This document shows, piece by piece, positions 8,201-17,300 of a DNA stretch of 24,169 nt; the stretch's first letter is position 1, and every line of letters starts with the position of its first letter. The DNA lies in assembly GCF_000003815.2 (NCBI RefSeq), contig NC_049979.1:18823042-18847210 (forward strand). The letters are read 5' to 3'. The notes below the pieces were generated by a model. The model was not told where the DNA came from and did not search any database. It worked only from the letters and a program-made list of their open reading frames with translations. The position numbers and the translations under genes were made by a program. The DNA comes from Branchiostoma floridae. Lineage: Eukaryota; Chordata; Leptocardii; Amphioxiformes; Branchiostomatidae.

Positions 8201-9060
8201 TTGATGATCACGAAAGCATGTCTGTAGGACTCGAGTCGCTGTGTAGCTTCCGACTGGCTGCCAAGAACTTAAAACCACAACAAATGTTCTCTCACTACAA
8301 ATATTCTCTCCTTAACGCAAAAACATTTCCCCACGACCTTAAATGCAATTGCAGTAATTAGACAATGGGCAGATAGAGAACAATTTTTATTGAGTATGTT
8401 ACAGCAAGTTGTCTACCAAATCGTAATGCCTGCCTTAAGCGGACGGGCGTCTCTTTTTGGTGCCAACACGCCCGGGACCCGCCCACGATCTCCCACAATA
8501 TCGCTTTCTTTTGCTTCTGATAATTCCGTACATGTTGTTCGCATTGGGGCTTTACATAGGTGTGCAATTAACTGGATTCTACTGTACATGCATGAATACA
8601 TATGATATACATTATATATATGCTTGTTTATTTTTGTGTCTTTGTAGACAGTTATGACGCTGTGGTTGGCAGTGGTCTGTTTGGTACCGGCCACGTCAAA
8701 TCCGACTGTTTGGAACAACTTATTCGCATTGTCAAACCCGGTGAGTGTTACCGTCGTGAAAAATAAATTCCTTTCTACTAACTAACCAGCGTGTTTATGA
8801 TGTTAACTTTAGCAAAGTAATTCTAGCTTTGTCCTCGTTCCAGCTTTGACGTCCTGTTTTTATTTTAAAATCACACAGGTGGAGTTATCTGCCTGGCCCT
8901 CAGAGAGAACCGTCTGCAAACCAACGAGGGTTGCAAAGATCTGGAATCCCGGATGGCGGCGCTTCAGAGCGAAGGCCTGTGGCAGCAGGTGTCCAGGGAG
9001 CTTTTCCCCGGCTACGCATCTGGCGACGATGGCGTAGTCTACCTCTATAGAGTGCTGTAG
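5211..9060 (+). CDS. METTL27/WBSCR27-like SAM-dependent methyltransferase, copy 1 (five exons; exon 3 mostly in a gap; possibly defective)
   Basis: Predicted class I S-adenosylmethionine-dependent methyltransferase; substrate unknown. Exons are 5211-5333, 5657-5782, 7745 or 7753 to somewhere inside the 7779-7923 gap, 8648-8740 and 8879-9060 (TAG). All visible borders are GT/AG, and phases 0, 0, 1 (expected), 1 match copy 2. Motif I is VLDVAAGTGLCGEE in exon 2. The post-I acidic region begins LDFCNVDA in exon 3. SYDAVVGSGLFGTGHVK and LIRIVKPGG follow in exon 4 and run into exon 5. Expected length is about 219 residues, close to the METTL27 family size. The start is set at MAEELHS by alignment with MTEELHS in copy 2. 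Oddities: intron 2 carries a TIR-bounded insertion, and the exon 3 acceptor has an extra T. That T would put TGA in frame unless the AAG ending at 7752 is used instead, which restores frame with loss of three residues. Family assignment is confident; functionality is not. Confidence 0.82.
5457..5550. repeat. short interspersed repeat, copy in intron 1 of METTL27-like copy 1
   Basis: It starts CTAGGCCTCCTTCGCAGACC and ends near GTTCTCGAATGCCCGGGG. The same two end motifs, about 60-100 bases apart, recur near 10548, 9166 and 12266. It is MITE-like in size and bounded by recurrent motifs, but no target duplication was identified. Relative to the intron 1 copy in the paralog, this one lacks about 26 bases in the middle. 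Confidence 0.6.
5832..6180. other. assembly gap (349 N)
   Basis: A run of N inside intron 2 of the first methyltransferase gene. It hides the left interior of the putative transposon, so the full extent of the left inverted repeat cannot be measured. Confidence 0.98.
6181..6940. other. AT-rich intronic/transposon interior
   Basis: AT-rich sequence between the gap and the G-rich block. I see no exon, no open coding domain and no clear repeat. It is probably the internal part of the TIR-bounded insertion. Confidence 0.5.
6945..7109. repeat. G-run/hairpin block (GGGGCGAGATCGCTAG units)
   Basis: There are several runs of six to ten G, separated by GCGAGATC-type linkers. Two units at 7016-7042 and 7045-7074 are near-palindromes, with GGGCGAGATCGC answered by GTGATTTCGCCC. 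In the transcribed (+) sense both mismatches of each palindrome become G-U pairs, so RNA could fold fully. Many closely spaced G-runs also give G-quadruplex potential on the + strand. The block sits inside the intron 2 insertion. Confidence 0.8.
7110..7436. other. interior of the intron 2 insertion
   Basis: It contains the small palindromes GGACCGGTCC and AACCGGTT (7115-7155) with related CGGACCTG pieces, consistent with the CCGG-rich composition of the element's right end. No exon with supporting context is visible. Confidence 0.5.
7443..7508. repeat. GGACCTG/CAGGTCC direct and inverted repeat cluster
   Basis: Reiterated CAGGTCC and GGACCTG heptamers in both orientations, including a perfect 14-bp palindrome CAGGTCCGGACCTG at 7456-7469. 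It lies immediately inside the right terminal inverted repeat of the putative transposon and is probably a subterminal repeat of that element. Confidence 0.8.
7779..7923. other. assembly gap (145 N) over exon 3 of METTL27-like copy 1
   Basis: The run of N begins 11 codons into the recognisable exon 3 sequence (LSKLDFCNVDA). By comparison with copy 2, roughly 100 coding bases and the exon 3 donor should lie inside it. Confidence 0.97.
7924..8647. other. remaining intron 3 of METTL27-like copy 1
   Basis: At least 724 bases, against 313 bases for the whole intron 3 of copy 2, so this intron has gained sequence. A GC-richer block at 8410-8520 differs in composition from its surroundings. On the minus strand it has a short basic reading frame followed by AATAAA (8386-8391 in complement). 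Nothing here is recognised as a gene. Confidence 0.5.
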
Positions 9061-9091
9061 AATTAGATTTTCCACAGAGAAAATGACTGAA

Positions 9092-9097
9092 AGTAAA
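9092..9097 (+). promoter_or_regulatory. AGTAAA variant polyadenylation signal, copy 1
   Basis: The base string around it aligns with the canonical AATAAA of copy 2 (12194-12199) and differs by one base. AGTAAA is a known weaker variant. It lies 32 bases after the stop codon. Confidence 0.5.
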
Positions 9098-9165
9098 CAT
9101 TTTTGTCGTTAACATTTTGCGTAAACAAAGAACGAGCATGGCGAAGTCTGGTTTTAGGTTGTTTA

Positions 9166-9275
9166 GTCTCCTTCGCAGACCTCGAGCGGGGCCGCTTTTA
9201 TATTATGGGGTGTGGTGGGGTGAGGGCGCTGGTTTGCTAGTTGCAAAGTTGGTTAAGGTTCTCTAATGCCTGGAA
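9166..9275. repeat. short interspersed repeat, 3' flank copy (left)
   Basis: It runs from TAGTCTCCTTCGCAGACCTC to GGTTCTCTAATGCCTGG. It has the same end motifs as the element in intron 1, and it is matched at the orthologous place by 12266-12372. Both insertions therefore predate the segmental duplication. Confidence 0.6.
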
Positions 9276-10030
9276 AGGCAGTTAGGCATTTAAGATAATC
9301 ATTTCGAAAGGAAGAAAAAAGAAAGAAATAGCACAGATAAATTGATAGCATGTTTCACTTCAGATATGTAAAAAACCTAGATGTTTGTAGATATATGGAT
9401 AGATAGATGCGACTCAGATGTACCCGATCCAATACAAATACACATTGCATGACGAATGTAAACCGGATCCTTACAGAACTAGAAGCCAGTTTTATATGTA
9501 CAAGCCACCGAATGGCATTTACAGCGGGAGGTGGCAGCTAGTCGACATACAATACGTCAAGTATTATTAAGTGACCTGTCTTACATTGTACACACATACC
9601 GTCATACGCAAGACATATCTAATCAGGTTAAGAAGAATGATTTTCATACCCGGCTATCAAGGGCGTCTTGTATTTAAGAAATTGGCAAGTCTGGACATAC
9701 TGTACGTCAGTGAAACTGACACAAGACTACGTATTTACTTAGTATCTAACGTTAAAGCATTTTCTTCATGAGGCATATTGTTGCGTAACGCCCAGGAAAA
9801 GTGGTCATGTTACGTTTGCCGTGCCTCTCTCGTAAACAGTATTGACGTATAATATATTGATCTTAATATCAGCTAGCCTTGAATGGGACAAGATGCTTTT
9901 CAGGTACTATACTATCTAGTGAAGTGTGTATGACATTGAAGGATATAAATCGTTTATTAAAAGACTAACTCTGATATATTTGAACTTCATATTTGAACTC
10001 CAAACGGAGCTTTGCCAGGTGCATATATGA

Positions 10031-10309
10031 ATAGAAATCTTCGTTCCCCTTTTCCAAAGTCTGTACACAATTTTATTAGCCTCGGCAGCTGGACACTGGT
10101 TCAGTCTCATCAATCAGCAGTTTCCACAAGTGTTAGTCGGTATGGCCGGACCAAAGTCTGGCAAACGAGGCTATCGAAGCAATTAAAGGCCATGATACAT
10201 GCTTGGTTGGAAAACAAATGAATCATAATGTAAGAACAACGTTATACACTGACACGCAAAGTATCATAGTTTAGTGACCTATAGAACAGTGAACTTTCAA
10301 CCTGGCAAA
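10031..10309. other. spacer upstream of METTL27-like copy 2
   Basis: This is the junction between the duplicated segments. Only the last ~20 bases before the start codon resemble the copy 1 upstream region, so the 5' breakpoint lies close to the start codon. An upstream in-frame ATG at 10274 could add 12 residues, but it is not shared with copy 1. Confidence 0.5.
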
Positions 10310-12162
10310 ATGACGGAAGAGTTGCACTCAGTTCACGAGAAAGTTTCTCAAATAACCCGCCCAAGAATAACGGCGGACGAGATGTTGAACATGTATAAGA
10401 CATGGGCCAAAATGTATGACAAGGTAGGTTCTCATGTGCTGAACGGTGGGAGCGGTGGGTAACAACTGCATGTTTATCACTTAGTACTCAAGTCAGTTAA
10501 CCAGTGGGCAATAAAGTGGCCTTTATACCTGTAGGGGTGCATCCAATCTAGGCCTCATTCGCAGACACCCATGGTGCGACCGGCGTTTATATTTAGAGAG
10601 GAGCACTAAAATTGTAATTTTCAACAGGGGCCAGGTTCTCGAATGCAAGGGAGCTCGACTCTATCCCATAAACTATTCGACAGAGAGAATCTGCATTTGT
10701 GAGTCTTGTGACCAATCTTTATTGTGACCATGATGTATACGTAGGACATGGAGACTGACGGGTACACCGGGCCCGGAAAGGTAGCCAATGTTCTAGCTGA
10801 GTCTCAGGGTGACAGGAGGGACATCCGGGTTCTGGATGTGGCAGCGGGAACTGGACTTTGTGGTGAAGAGGTATGTACTTTGTGTACCTGACCTTCAGCA
10901 AGAGTGACACACCCATAAACGATCACTGCCTCTCGCATCAGTTACTATATTTAATAGTTTTAGTTTTTTTGTAATTTGATACACAGAGTTATGATGTTTA
11001 TTGTTGAATTTTAATATTGATGAATATTACGTGAACATTGACGCATTTCAGGTAATATCTCGTGTACCTATGCCGTACAAATAAAATTTGAAAAAAAATC
11101 TGAGTGGCAGAACACACTTACATAGTATACTTCATGTACATGTCGTAACACTTCGCTCTTCTTTTACTGTCAGTATTTATGAACATTTTGGATCGGAATA
11201 TGTCAAAATAATTGGCGATTTCTAATGCTATTCATCTTCAGGTTTGTTTCAATGCTGCAAACTTTTTCCACTTCACCCCCACCCCCATTTTTGTTTCAGT
11301 TGTCCAAGCTTGATTTCTGTAATGTAGACGCCTTAGATGCTAGTCAGGACATGTTAGATGTTGCCAAGACCAAGAACGTCTACAAGAACTTCATCAAGGA
11401 ATTTCTGGGATCGAACCGACTTGGCATTGATGATGGTAAGTTATATCAGTTAGTATGTTAGTCTTTGCTTCCACATCTAGTAAAATTGCAGGAAACGAAT
11501 AAGAGTCGACAATGAGTTGGCAATGAAAAAGGCAGGGCATTTGGAAGTTACCCGTCACTATATGGCCACCATTCCAACTGGCTATCTTCGAAACAAGCCC
11601 AAGGAAAAGATTTAACAGAGTAACAAAATGTAATTGTGTTAGAAATTATAGACATTCTTGTTGTTTATAACACATACATACATAAATACATACATACATA
11701 TAATATAATATACATGAATGTTTATTTTTGTTTGTGTTTTTTTTGTAGACAGCTATGATGCTGTGATTGGTAGTGGTCTGTTTGCTACCGGTCACGTCAA
11801 ATCCGACTGTTTGGAACAACTTATTCGCATTGTCAAACCCGGTGGGTATCCCCTAACTTTGAAAGAAATATGCTTGTGTGTTTATAATGACAACTTTAAC
11901 AAAGTAATTATAGCATCTTATACATTGGTCCTCGTTCCTGACCTGACGTCTTGTACAGTTTTTGTTTCGAAATGTAACAGGTGGGGCTATCTGCCTCGCC
12001 ATCAGAGAAAACCGCCTGCAAACCAACGAGGGTTGCAAAGATCTGGAATCCCGGATGGCGGCGCTTCAGAGCGAAGGCCTGTGGCAGCAGGTGTCCAGGG
12101 AGATTTTTCCCGCCTACTCATCTGGCGACGATGGCGTAGTCTACCTCTATACAGTGCTGTAG
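10310..12162 (+). CDS. METTL27/WBSCR27-like SAM-dependent methyltransferase, copy 2 (complete, five exons)
   Basis: Predicted class I SAM-dependent methyltransferase of the METTL27 group; substrate unknown. Exons are 10310-10423, 10745-10870, 11300-11435, 11749-11841 and 11981-12162, totalling 651 bases, 216 residues plus TAG. Splice phases are 0, 0, 1, 1 and all borders are GT/AG. The SAM-binding motif I is VLDVAAGTGLCGEE (exon 2). NVDALDASQDMLDVAK supplies the acidic strand-2 region. SYDAVIGSGLFATGHVK and LIRIVKPGG are motifs of the later Rossmann strands, and the protein ends GVVYLYTVL. The start MTEELHS is chosen by homology with copy 1. Exon 1 is three codons shorter than in copy 1 and strongly diverged, whereas exon 2 differs at one residue in 42 and exon 4 at two in 31. 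An AATAAA lies 32 bases after the stop. This looks like the intact, functional copy. Confidence 0.9.
10548..10650. repeat. short interspersed repeat, intron 1 of METTL27-like copy 2
   Basis: CTAGGCCTCATTCGCAGACA at the left and GTTCTCGAATGCAAGGGAG at the right match the element in intron 1 of copy 1. A TTTATATTTAGAGAGGAGC stretch is present here and missing from the copy 1 element. Confidence 0.6.
11672..11715. repeat. ACAT microsatellite
   Basis: Imperfect CATA tetranucleotide array passing into ATA-rich sequence, in intron 3 of METTL27-like copy 2, shortly before the exon 4 acceptor. Confidence 0.85.
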
Positions 12163-12193
12163 AATTAGATTTTGTACATAGAAAATTACAGAA

Positions 12194-12199
12194 AATAAA
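12194..12199 (+). promoter_or_regulatory. AATAAA polyadenylation signal, copy 2
   Basis: Canonical hexamer 32 bases after the TAG stop of METTL27-like copy 2, followed by a T-rich stretch. Confidence 0.75.
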
Positions 12200-12265
12200 C
12201 ATTTTGTCCTTAAAATTTTGCGTAAGCAAAGGACGAGCATGGCGAATTCTGGTTTTAGTTTGCGT

Positions 12266-12372
12266 AGCCTCCTTCGCAGACTTCGAGAAAGGCTGCTTTT
12301 ATTTAATGGGTGGGGAATGGTGGTGGTTGGCTAGTTTCAAGGTTGGCAAAGGTTCTCTAATGCCGGGAAAGT
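12266..12372. repeat. short interspersed repeat, 3' flank copy (right)
   Basis: It runs from GTAGCCTCCTTCGCAGACTT to GGTTCTCTAATGCCGGGAAAG. It is the counterpart of 9166-9275. Confidence 0.6.
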
Positions 12373-12377
12373 GAGTT

Positions 12378-12438
12378 TGCCGCTCCTTCCACGGCAAACT
12401 GCCTTTCTAAGCAAACTCCCTTCCACGGCAAACCCCCT
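12378..12438. repeat. short tandem repeat (CCTTCCACGGCAAAC)
   Basis: Two exact copies of CCTTCCACGGCAAAC plus degenerate pieces (CTTTCTAAGCAAACT, CCTTTCACG) in tandem. It is absent from the corresponding left flank, so it arose after the duplication. Confidence 0.75.
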
Positions 12439-13200
12439 TTCACGTCATTAGAAGACCTTACCCATAAGATTATTATTTCGAAAGATAGACAGATTGACAG
12501 AAAGAAAGAAATATACCAGATACAGTGATAGATGTAGTTTGTTTCACTTCAGATATGAAAAGACACATAAATGTATGTAGATAGATTGATAGGTACGACT
12601 CAGGATTTTCCATATTGAATACAAACACACATCGCATGGCGAATGTAAACCGGATCCTTACAGAAGCCAGCTTTATATATGTACTTGCCACCGAATGGCA
12701 TGTACAGCCGGAGGTGGTAGCTAGTCGACATACATTACGTCAAGTATTATTAAGTGAACTGTCTTACATTATACACACATACGTAAGACATATTTAATCA
12801 GGCCAAGACAAATGTCTTTAAAACCCGGATACTAAGGACGTCTTGTGTTTGGGAAATTGGCAAGTCTGGACATACTGTACGTCAGTAAAACTGACACGAG
12901 ACTATGTATTTACTAACTATTGAAAACGAACTTCAGGAGCTATGTTATTGCGTAACGCCCGGGCAAGAGTGGATGATGTTACGTTTACCGTGCCTCTCTA
13001 TTAAAACATATTGACGTATAATTATCTTGATATCAGCTCGCCTAGAATTCAAAGAAAACATGAGACAAGATTCTTTTTAGATACTGTACTATCCATTGGA
13101 GTATGTATGATATTTAAGAATACACACAGCGTTTATAAGACTAACTCTGATCTTCATATTTGAACTCCATAAGGATCTTTGCCAGATGCATATTTTCCAT

Positions 13201-13698
13201 CCTGTGGCTGAGTCACAAAATGTTTTGCCCTTTTTTGCATTTTTCCCAAAGGCAAAAATATAAATTCTTTAATTGGACTAAAATTGTATATCATATTAAC
13301 GTTAGATACCACAAGACTTTAAACTTATTTCACACAGCTAACGACCGGTTATGTCAATACGTCGAAATGTGTTTGTGTAGAAACTGCTGATTTTCATTTT
13401 ATTAACTAAGGGTAATGAGGCGTACTGTTTGCCACAAACCGCCCCTTGCAAACCGTTTGACGTGCAATTTGCTACCCTTTTTTCTTGATTTGAACAATTC
13501 AGTCTTAATGTCATTGACAGCCTGAACCCCGATTGTGTGTCAGCAATTTAGTTTGAGAAGATTTTGCTAAGTATTTGCTTTGCCTCTGAAATTGAAGCTA
13601 TGGCAAACTTTAGGACATTTCTGTCGTTTTTTTACTATTATTCTTTGTCTCTGCTTACGCCCTTTTTCTGCCAAGGTACGACAGGATGTCCTCACACG
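13201..13698. other. intergenic stretch upstream of the lectin-mosaic gene
   Basis: I see no exon, RNA gene or recognised repeat here. Its right end leads into the TATA element of the downstream gene. Confidence 0.5.
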
Positions 13699-13702
13699 CG
13701 AA

Positions 13703-13804
13703 TATATATAAAGAGTCACGCAAGAGATTTTACTTTGCGCCCCAGGGAGTAAAGCATTCAACATCGGTTTGCCAATCTTCTCGCCCGCTCTACAAAGTCA
13801 ACAG
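13703..13804 (+). promoter_or_regulatory. TATA-box promoter and probable noncoding first exon of the lectin-mosaic gene
   Basis: TATATATAAA at 13703-13712 is a strong TATA box. Transcription should start about 25-35 bases on, near 13735. A donor CAACAG|GTAGGG follows at 13804/13805. The next acceptor, TCACTACAG at 14151-14159, lies two bases before the start codon. This fits a 5'-UTR exon of about 70 bases and a 355-base 5'-UTR intron. The transcription start and the use of this donor are inferred. Confidence 0.6.
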
Positions 13805-14161
13805 GTAGGGACAGTAAAGTTCTTAGACTTCTGTATGCGTTACCGGACAAATGTTATCATCTCTTTGTGTATACGTTGGCAGTAGTTCTGCGTCGGAGAG
13901 ACTAACTTAGTAAGGGACATTGTAATGTCAAGGTATTTTGTAAAACATATGCATTGTAAAGTCTTGTTAAATTTCGAGAAGGCTTTTGAATATTCCCGAC
14001 GCCATTTCATTTTCCTCCATTGTCGATTTTAATGATTGCTACACTACCGATTTAGCATCCGTTCCAGTGGGAAAGACATGTTAAAGTTTGATATTTGCGG
14101 GTAGCATATACATCTGACGATTTCTGTGTGGATCTAAGGTTGAGAATTTGTCACTACAGCC

Positions 14162-14365
14162 ATGAGGACCTTGACAGTGACCGTGACGTTGGCCCTGCTG
14201 GTAGTTCTGCTGGTACCGGACACCCAGGGTTGGTTCTGGAGCCGCCGGCGCCGGAGCTGTTCCCGGGTGGACTGTGCGTGGGGCAGCTTCGGGGACTGGT
14301 CGCAGTGTACCGCTACCTGCGGGACCCAGGGCACACAGGAGCGCACCAGGGCCATTGCGCGTGGC
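14162..14365 (+). CDS. lectin-mosaic gene, coding exon 1: signal peptide and start of TSP1
   Basis: 68 codons, phase 0 end. Residues 1-23 form a hydrophobic signal peptide (TLALLVVLLVPDTQG). A short basic segment WFWSRRRRSC follows, then the thrombospondin type 1 signature with W-x3-W spacing and CTATCG. The start ATG is the first after the acceptor at 14159. Confidence 0.9.
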
Positions 14366-17300
14366 GTGAGTCATCCACTGAAGTGTGGTGTAGCTTAGTG
14401 GTTTTGTGCGGTTTGGTGAAGCATGGTATGGTGTAGTGTGGTGTGGTGTGGTGTAGTGTAGTGTAGCGTAATGGTATTGGCTTCGATGATGCATAGAAGT
14501 AGCATACAATGGCAAGAACATTCCTCTCAATCTACATCTACATCCAACAATACATTTTCATTGCAAAATGAAAGTCTGAGCTGGGTAATACAAGAGGTTG
14601 TCCTCCAAGGTTTTAACCAAAACAGCTTTATTCTAGTTTCAGGTAAAAGTATTACAATGTTGATGCATAGGACGGCGTCATTTCCATTTATATAACCACA
14701 CTCGTGCAATCATTGTAGCGCTGGTATTGGTGTCATCATCATCATCGGTCGGCTGCGGCGCAGTGTACATGTACCATAATCTTCCTGACAAGTTTTGAGT
14801 GATAAGGAGAAACGCACCATGCTCAGTTGGACAAATCAGGTATGAAAAGAACCATATTTTCTCCTCCCGTGTGTCCAGGCCAGCTGCGGTGGGTACGCAT
14901 GTACCGGGGACAGTGTGGAGAGGCGAGCCTGTAACCGGATCTGCTACAACGAAGGACAAGTCACATCCTCAGGGTGCAGCTGCGCGGAGGGATTCCAGGG
15001 AGAATGTTGTGAAACGGGTAAGCTATCCATGACTTGTTTCTGGTGGAGCATCGGGTTTCTCTTTAGATCTTTATAGTACTATATTCGGCCCGGTTTGAAA
15101 GCCACAAGGACGTCTATATCTTTTGTTCTGGATATGCTATGGTCATGATTTTTGGGTAGATGATAGATGTTTCCTTTGATACCAGATAAGCTTTTTCACA
15201 TAAGAATATCAAATTAATGAGATTATACCCTGACCATTACTTTCCATTTTCCACATTTCCATCCACTGAAATAGCCTTAAGCTCAAGTGCATTTTTTTGG
15301 TTTCCAGTGAGTTTTAGTCTTTTTTTCGCGTGAAGCAAATAGTTCCAAGAATTATGCATTTATTTTATGCATTTTATGGTATTATTTCTTGAGAACGTAA
15401 ACTAATTGAAATTGTGACGTTCTGCTCTAGCTGTGAGCTGCCCTGTCCTTACAAACCCTGAGAACGGTTTCCTGAGGGACAGATCCAACCACCATAGCTA
15501 TGGAGACTCCGTCATGTTCAACTGCAACTCTGGGTACGAGATCGCCGGCACCACCACCAGCCGTACCTGCCAGGCCGACGGAACCTGGAGCGGAGAGGAC
15601 ATCGTCTGTCAGAGTACGTAACAGTGGTAGTTTTGAAATTGCCCTAGATGGGTCGTCGTTTGGAAGGGGGTACATATTTTTTTAATTTCCAGAGACGAGC
15701 ACACAAGGTCGACGAAACAGCCTGAAAACACTTAACATTATGGATTTGTTAGTCTACAAATGTAAAAGTCACCTTCACGTAGTGGTTATCTATCCCAAAA
15801 ACATGAGAATTGAACGCGTGTACTTGAATTTGCAGGAGTGACCTGTCCGACGGCTTCCAACCCCACCAGTGGTTTCCGTCGTGACCGGGCGCTGGTCCAC
15901 CGCTATGAGGACACGGTCAGCTTCGGCTGCAACGCCGGGTACGAGCTACACGGTAGCCGCACGAGGACCTGCCAGGCCGACAGGTCCTGGAGCGGAGAGG
16001 ATCCGAACTGCCAGAGTAAGTCCTGAATTATTCTACGTTGCAACTGCCATAGTTAGTTAGTTACAATTCGATCAACGAGCAAACTGCCATATTCAGTCTG
16101 TAACAATTTCATATCAAGACTAACTGCCAGATTGAGACCTCTGCTCACGTTTGTCGTACGGTAAATTTACGTTTTTATGACAGTCGTGGATGAGCCATAC
16201 AATTGGAGCTTTCTCGTGGCGGATATCCTGTTGTGCAGCATTGTCCGGTTCTGTCGTAGCTTTTGTTCCAAATAATCAGTTCAACTGTCATAGAGTCAGT
16301 TTGTCTGGCTTCTTCTAAACCAGCTTCCTCAAACACTACAAGTGAAATAACTTCATCGTAATTAATCCCCTCTTCAGAAAGTTGACTGCCCGCACGGTTG
16401 CATTGCTCATTCAGTGACGCGTCCTGTATTTGTGAAGTCACACTCGAGTTGGTGCAAATAACTTCCCACAGAATGTAAACAGTTAAAGTTGCTGGCATGG
16501 CTTCTTACACGCGTATGTTTTGATAGAAGGCACACATTAAGTTTGTTGGACATTTAATGCTTCACTGAAAAATGTAATTTCATATGCTGACTGGCCTGAC
16601 AAACTGTCGGTTGAAGAAATGGGGACGTATTTGCTTGCACATGACACAATTAATTTAACAGACTGCTTTCGAAGCGGATTTTTGACATATTCATTCAATT
16701 TTTATTCTTTCACGTGAACTCACAGAGGACACGTGTCAATCAACCTCTAATCGGGCTATGGTCGCCTGACCAGATGACCTCACATGCCCCCTCAATTTTT
16801 CCAACTTTCAGAGAGCAACCTTTACCTTACTTTGGCGTGCATATTTTGAATATTTCATGACAGTTTCAATATAACTTTCAATGAGAGTAGTAGAAATATT
16901 CTGGAAAAATGAATCCAAACGATGTTCGACCAAAGGAGCATTTACACAGACAGAAGAGTTGATAGAAAATAAGGAATAGAATAAAAAGAGCTTCCGTCAA
17001 TATGTTTTTCTTTTACATACGCCCCTTGCGACAGTACATACCTCTGTTGTATCTATATTAGATCTAATAGTGATGTTTTGTTTCCAGGGATCTGCTGCAA
17101 CAGCTCTGTGGAGATCGAGAATGGACAGGTGACTGCTTTGGAGGATTACTGCTCTGGGAACGTCATCGAGTTCTCATGCAACGCTGGATACGAGCTGGTG
17201 GGCGAATTCTCTGCTGTCTGCCAAGACGACAAGACTTGGTCCGCAAGGTTGCCTACCTGTCAACGTGGGTATTCATTCATTCATTCGTTCGTTCACTCAT

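Larger units (their letters stand above)
9061..10030. repeat. 3' flank of METTL27-like copy 1, left copy of a duplicated segment
   Basis: This is alignable with 12163-13200. Shared landmarks in the same order include TTGCGTAA around 9118 and 12220, the CTCCTTCGCAGAC motif, GTAAACCGGATCCTTACAGAA (about 9459 and 12646), CATACTGTACGTCAGT (about 9695 and 12871), a CGTGCCTCTCT-TTGACGTATAAT block, and TTCATATTTGAACTCCA near 9985 and 13154. It shows that the duplication unit included about 1 kb beyond the gene. Confidence 0.85.
12163..13200. repeat. 3' flank of METTL27-like copy 2, right copy of the duplicated segment
   Basis: Collinear with 9061-10030 through several unmistakable blocks, with small insertions and deletions. 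The resemblance fades just beyond TTTGCCAGATGCATA near 13185, matching TTTGCCAGGTGCATA near 10012, so the right boundary of the duplication lies there. No exon is seen within it. Confidence 0.85.

Noticed and set aside
8435-8533. Short basic minus-strand frame followed by an antisense AATAAA, suggestive of the 3' end of a reverse gene
   Set aside because: Only 32 residues, closed upstream by an in-frame stop, and no recognisable family. It is kept only as a compositional oddity of the intron.
14081-14530. 149-residue minus-strand frame rich in His, Thr and Tyr
   Set aside because: It is antisense to the signal-peptide/TSP1 exon and runs through the GTGTG microsatellite, which explains its composition.
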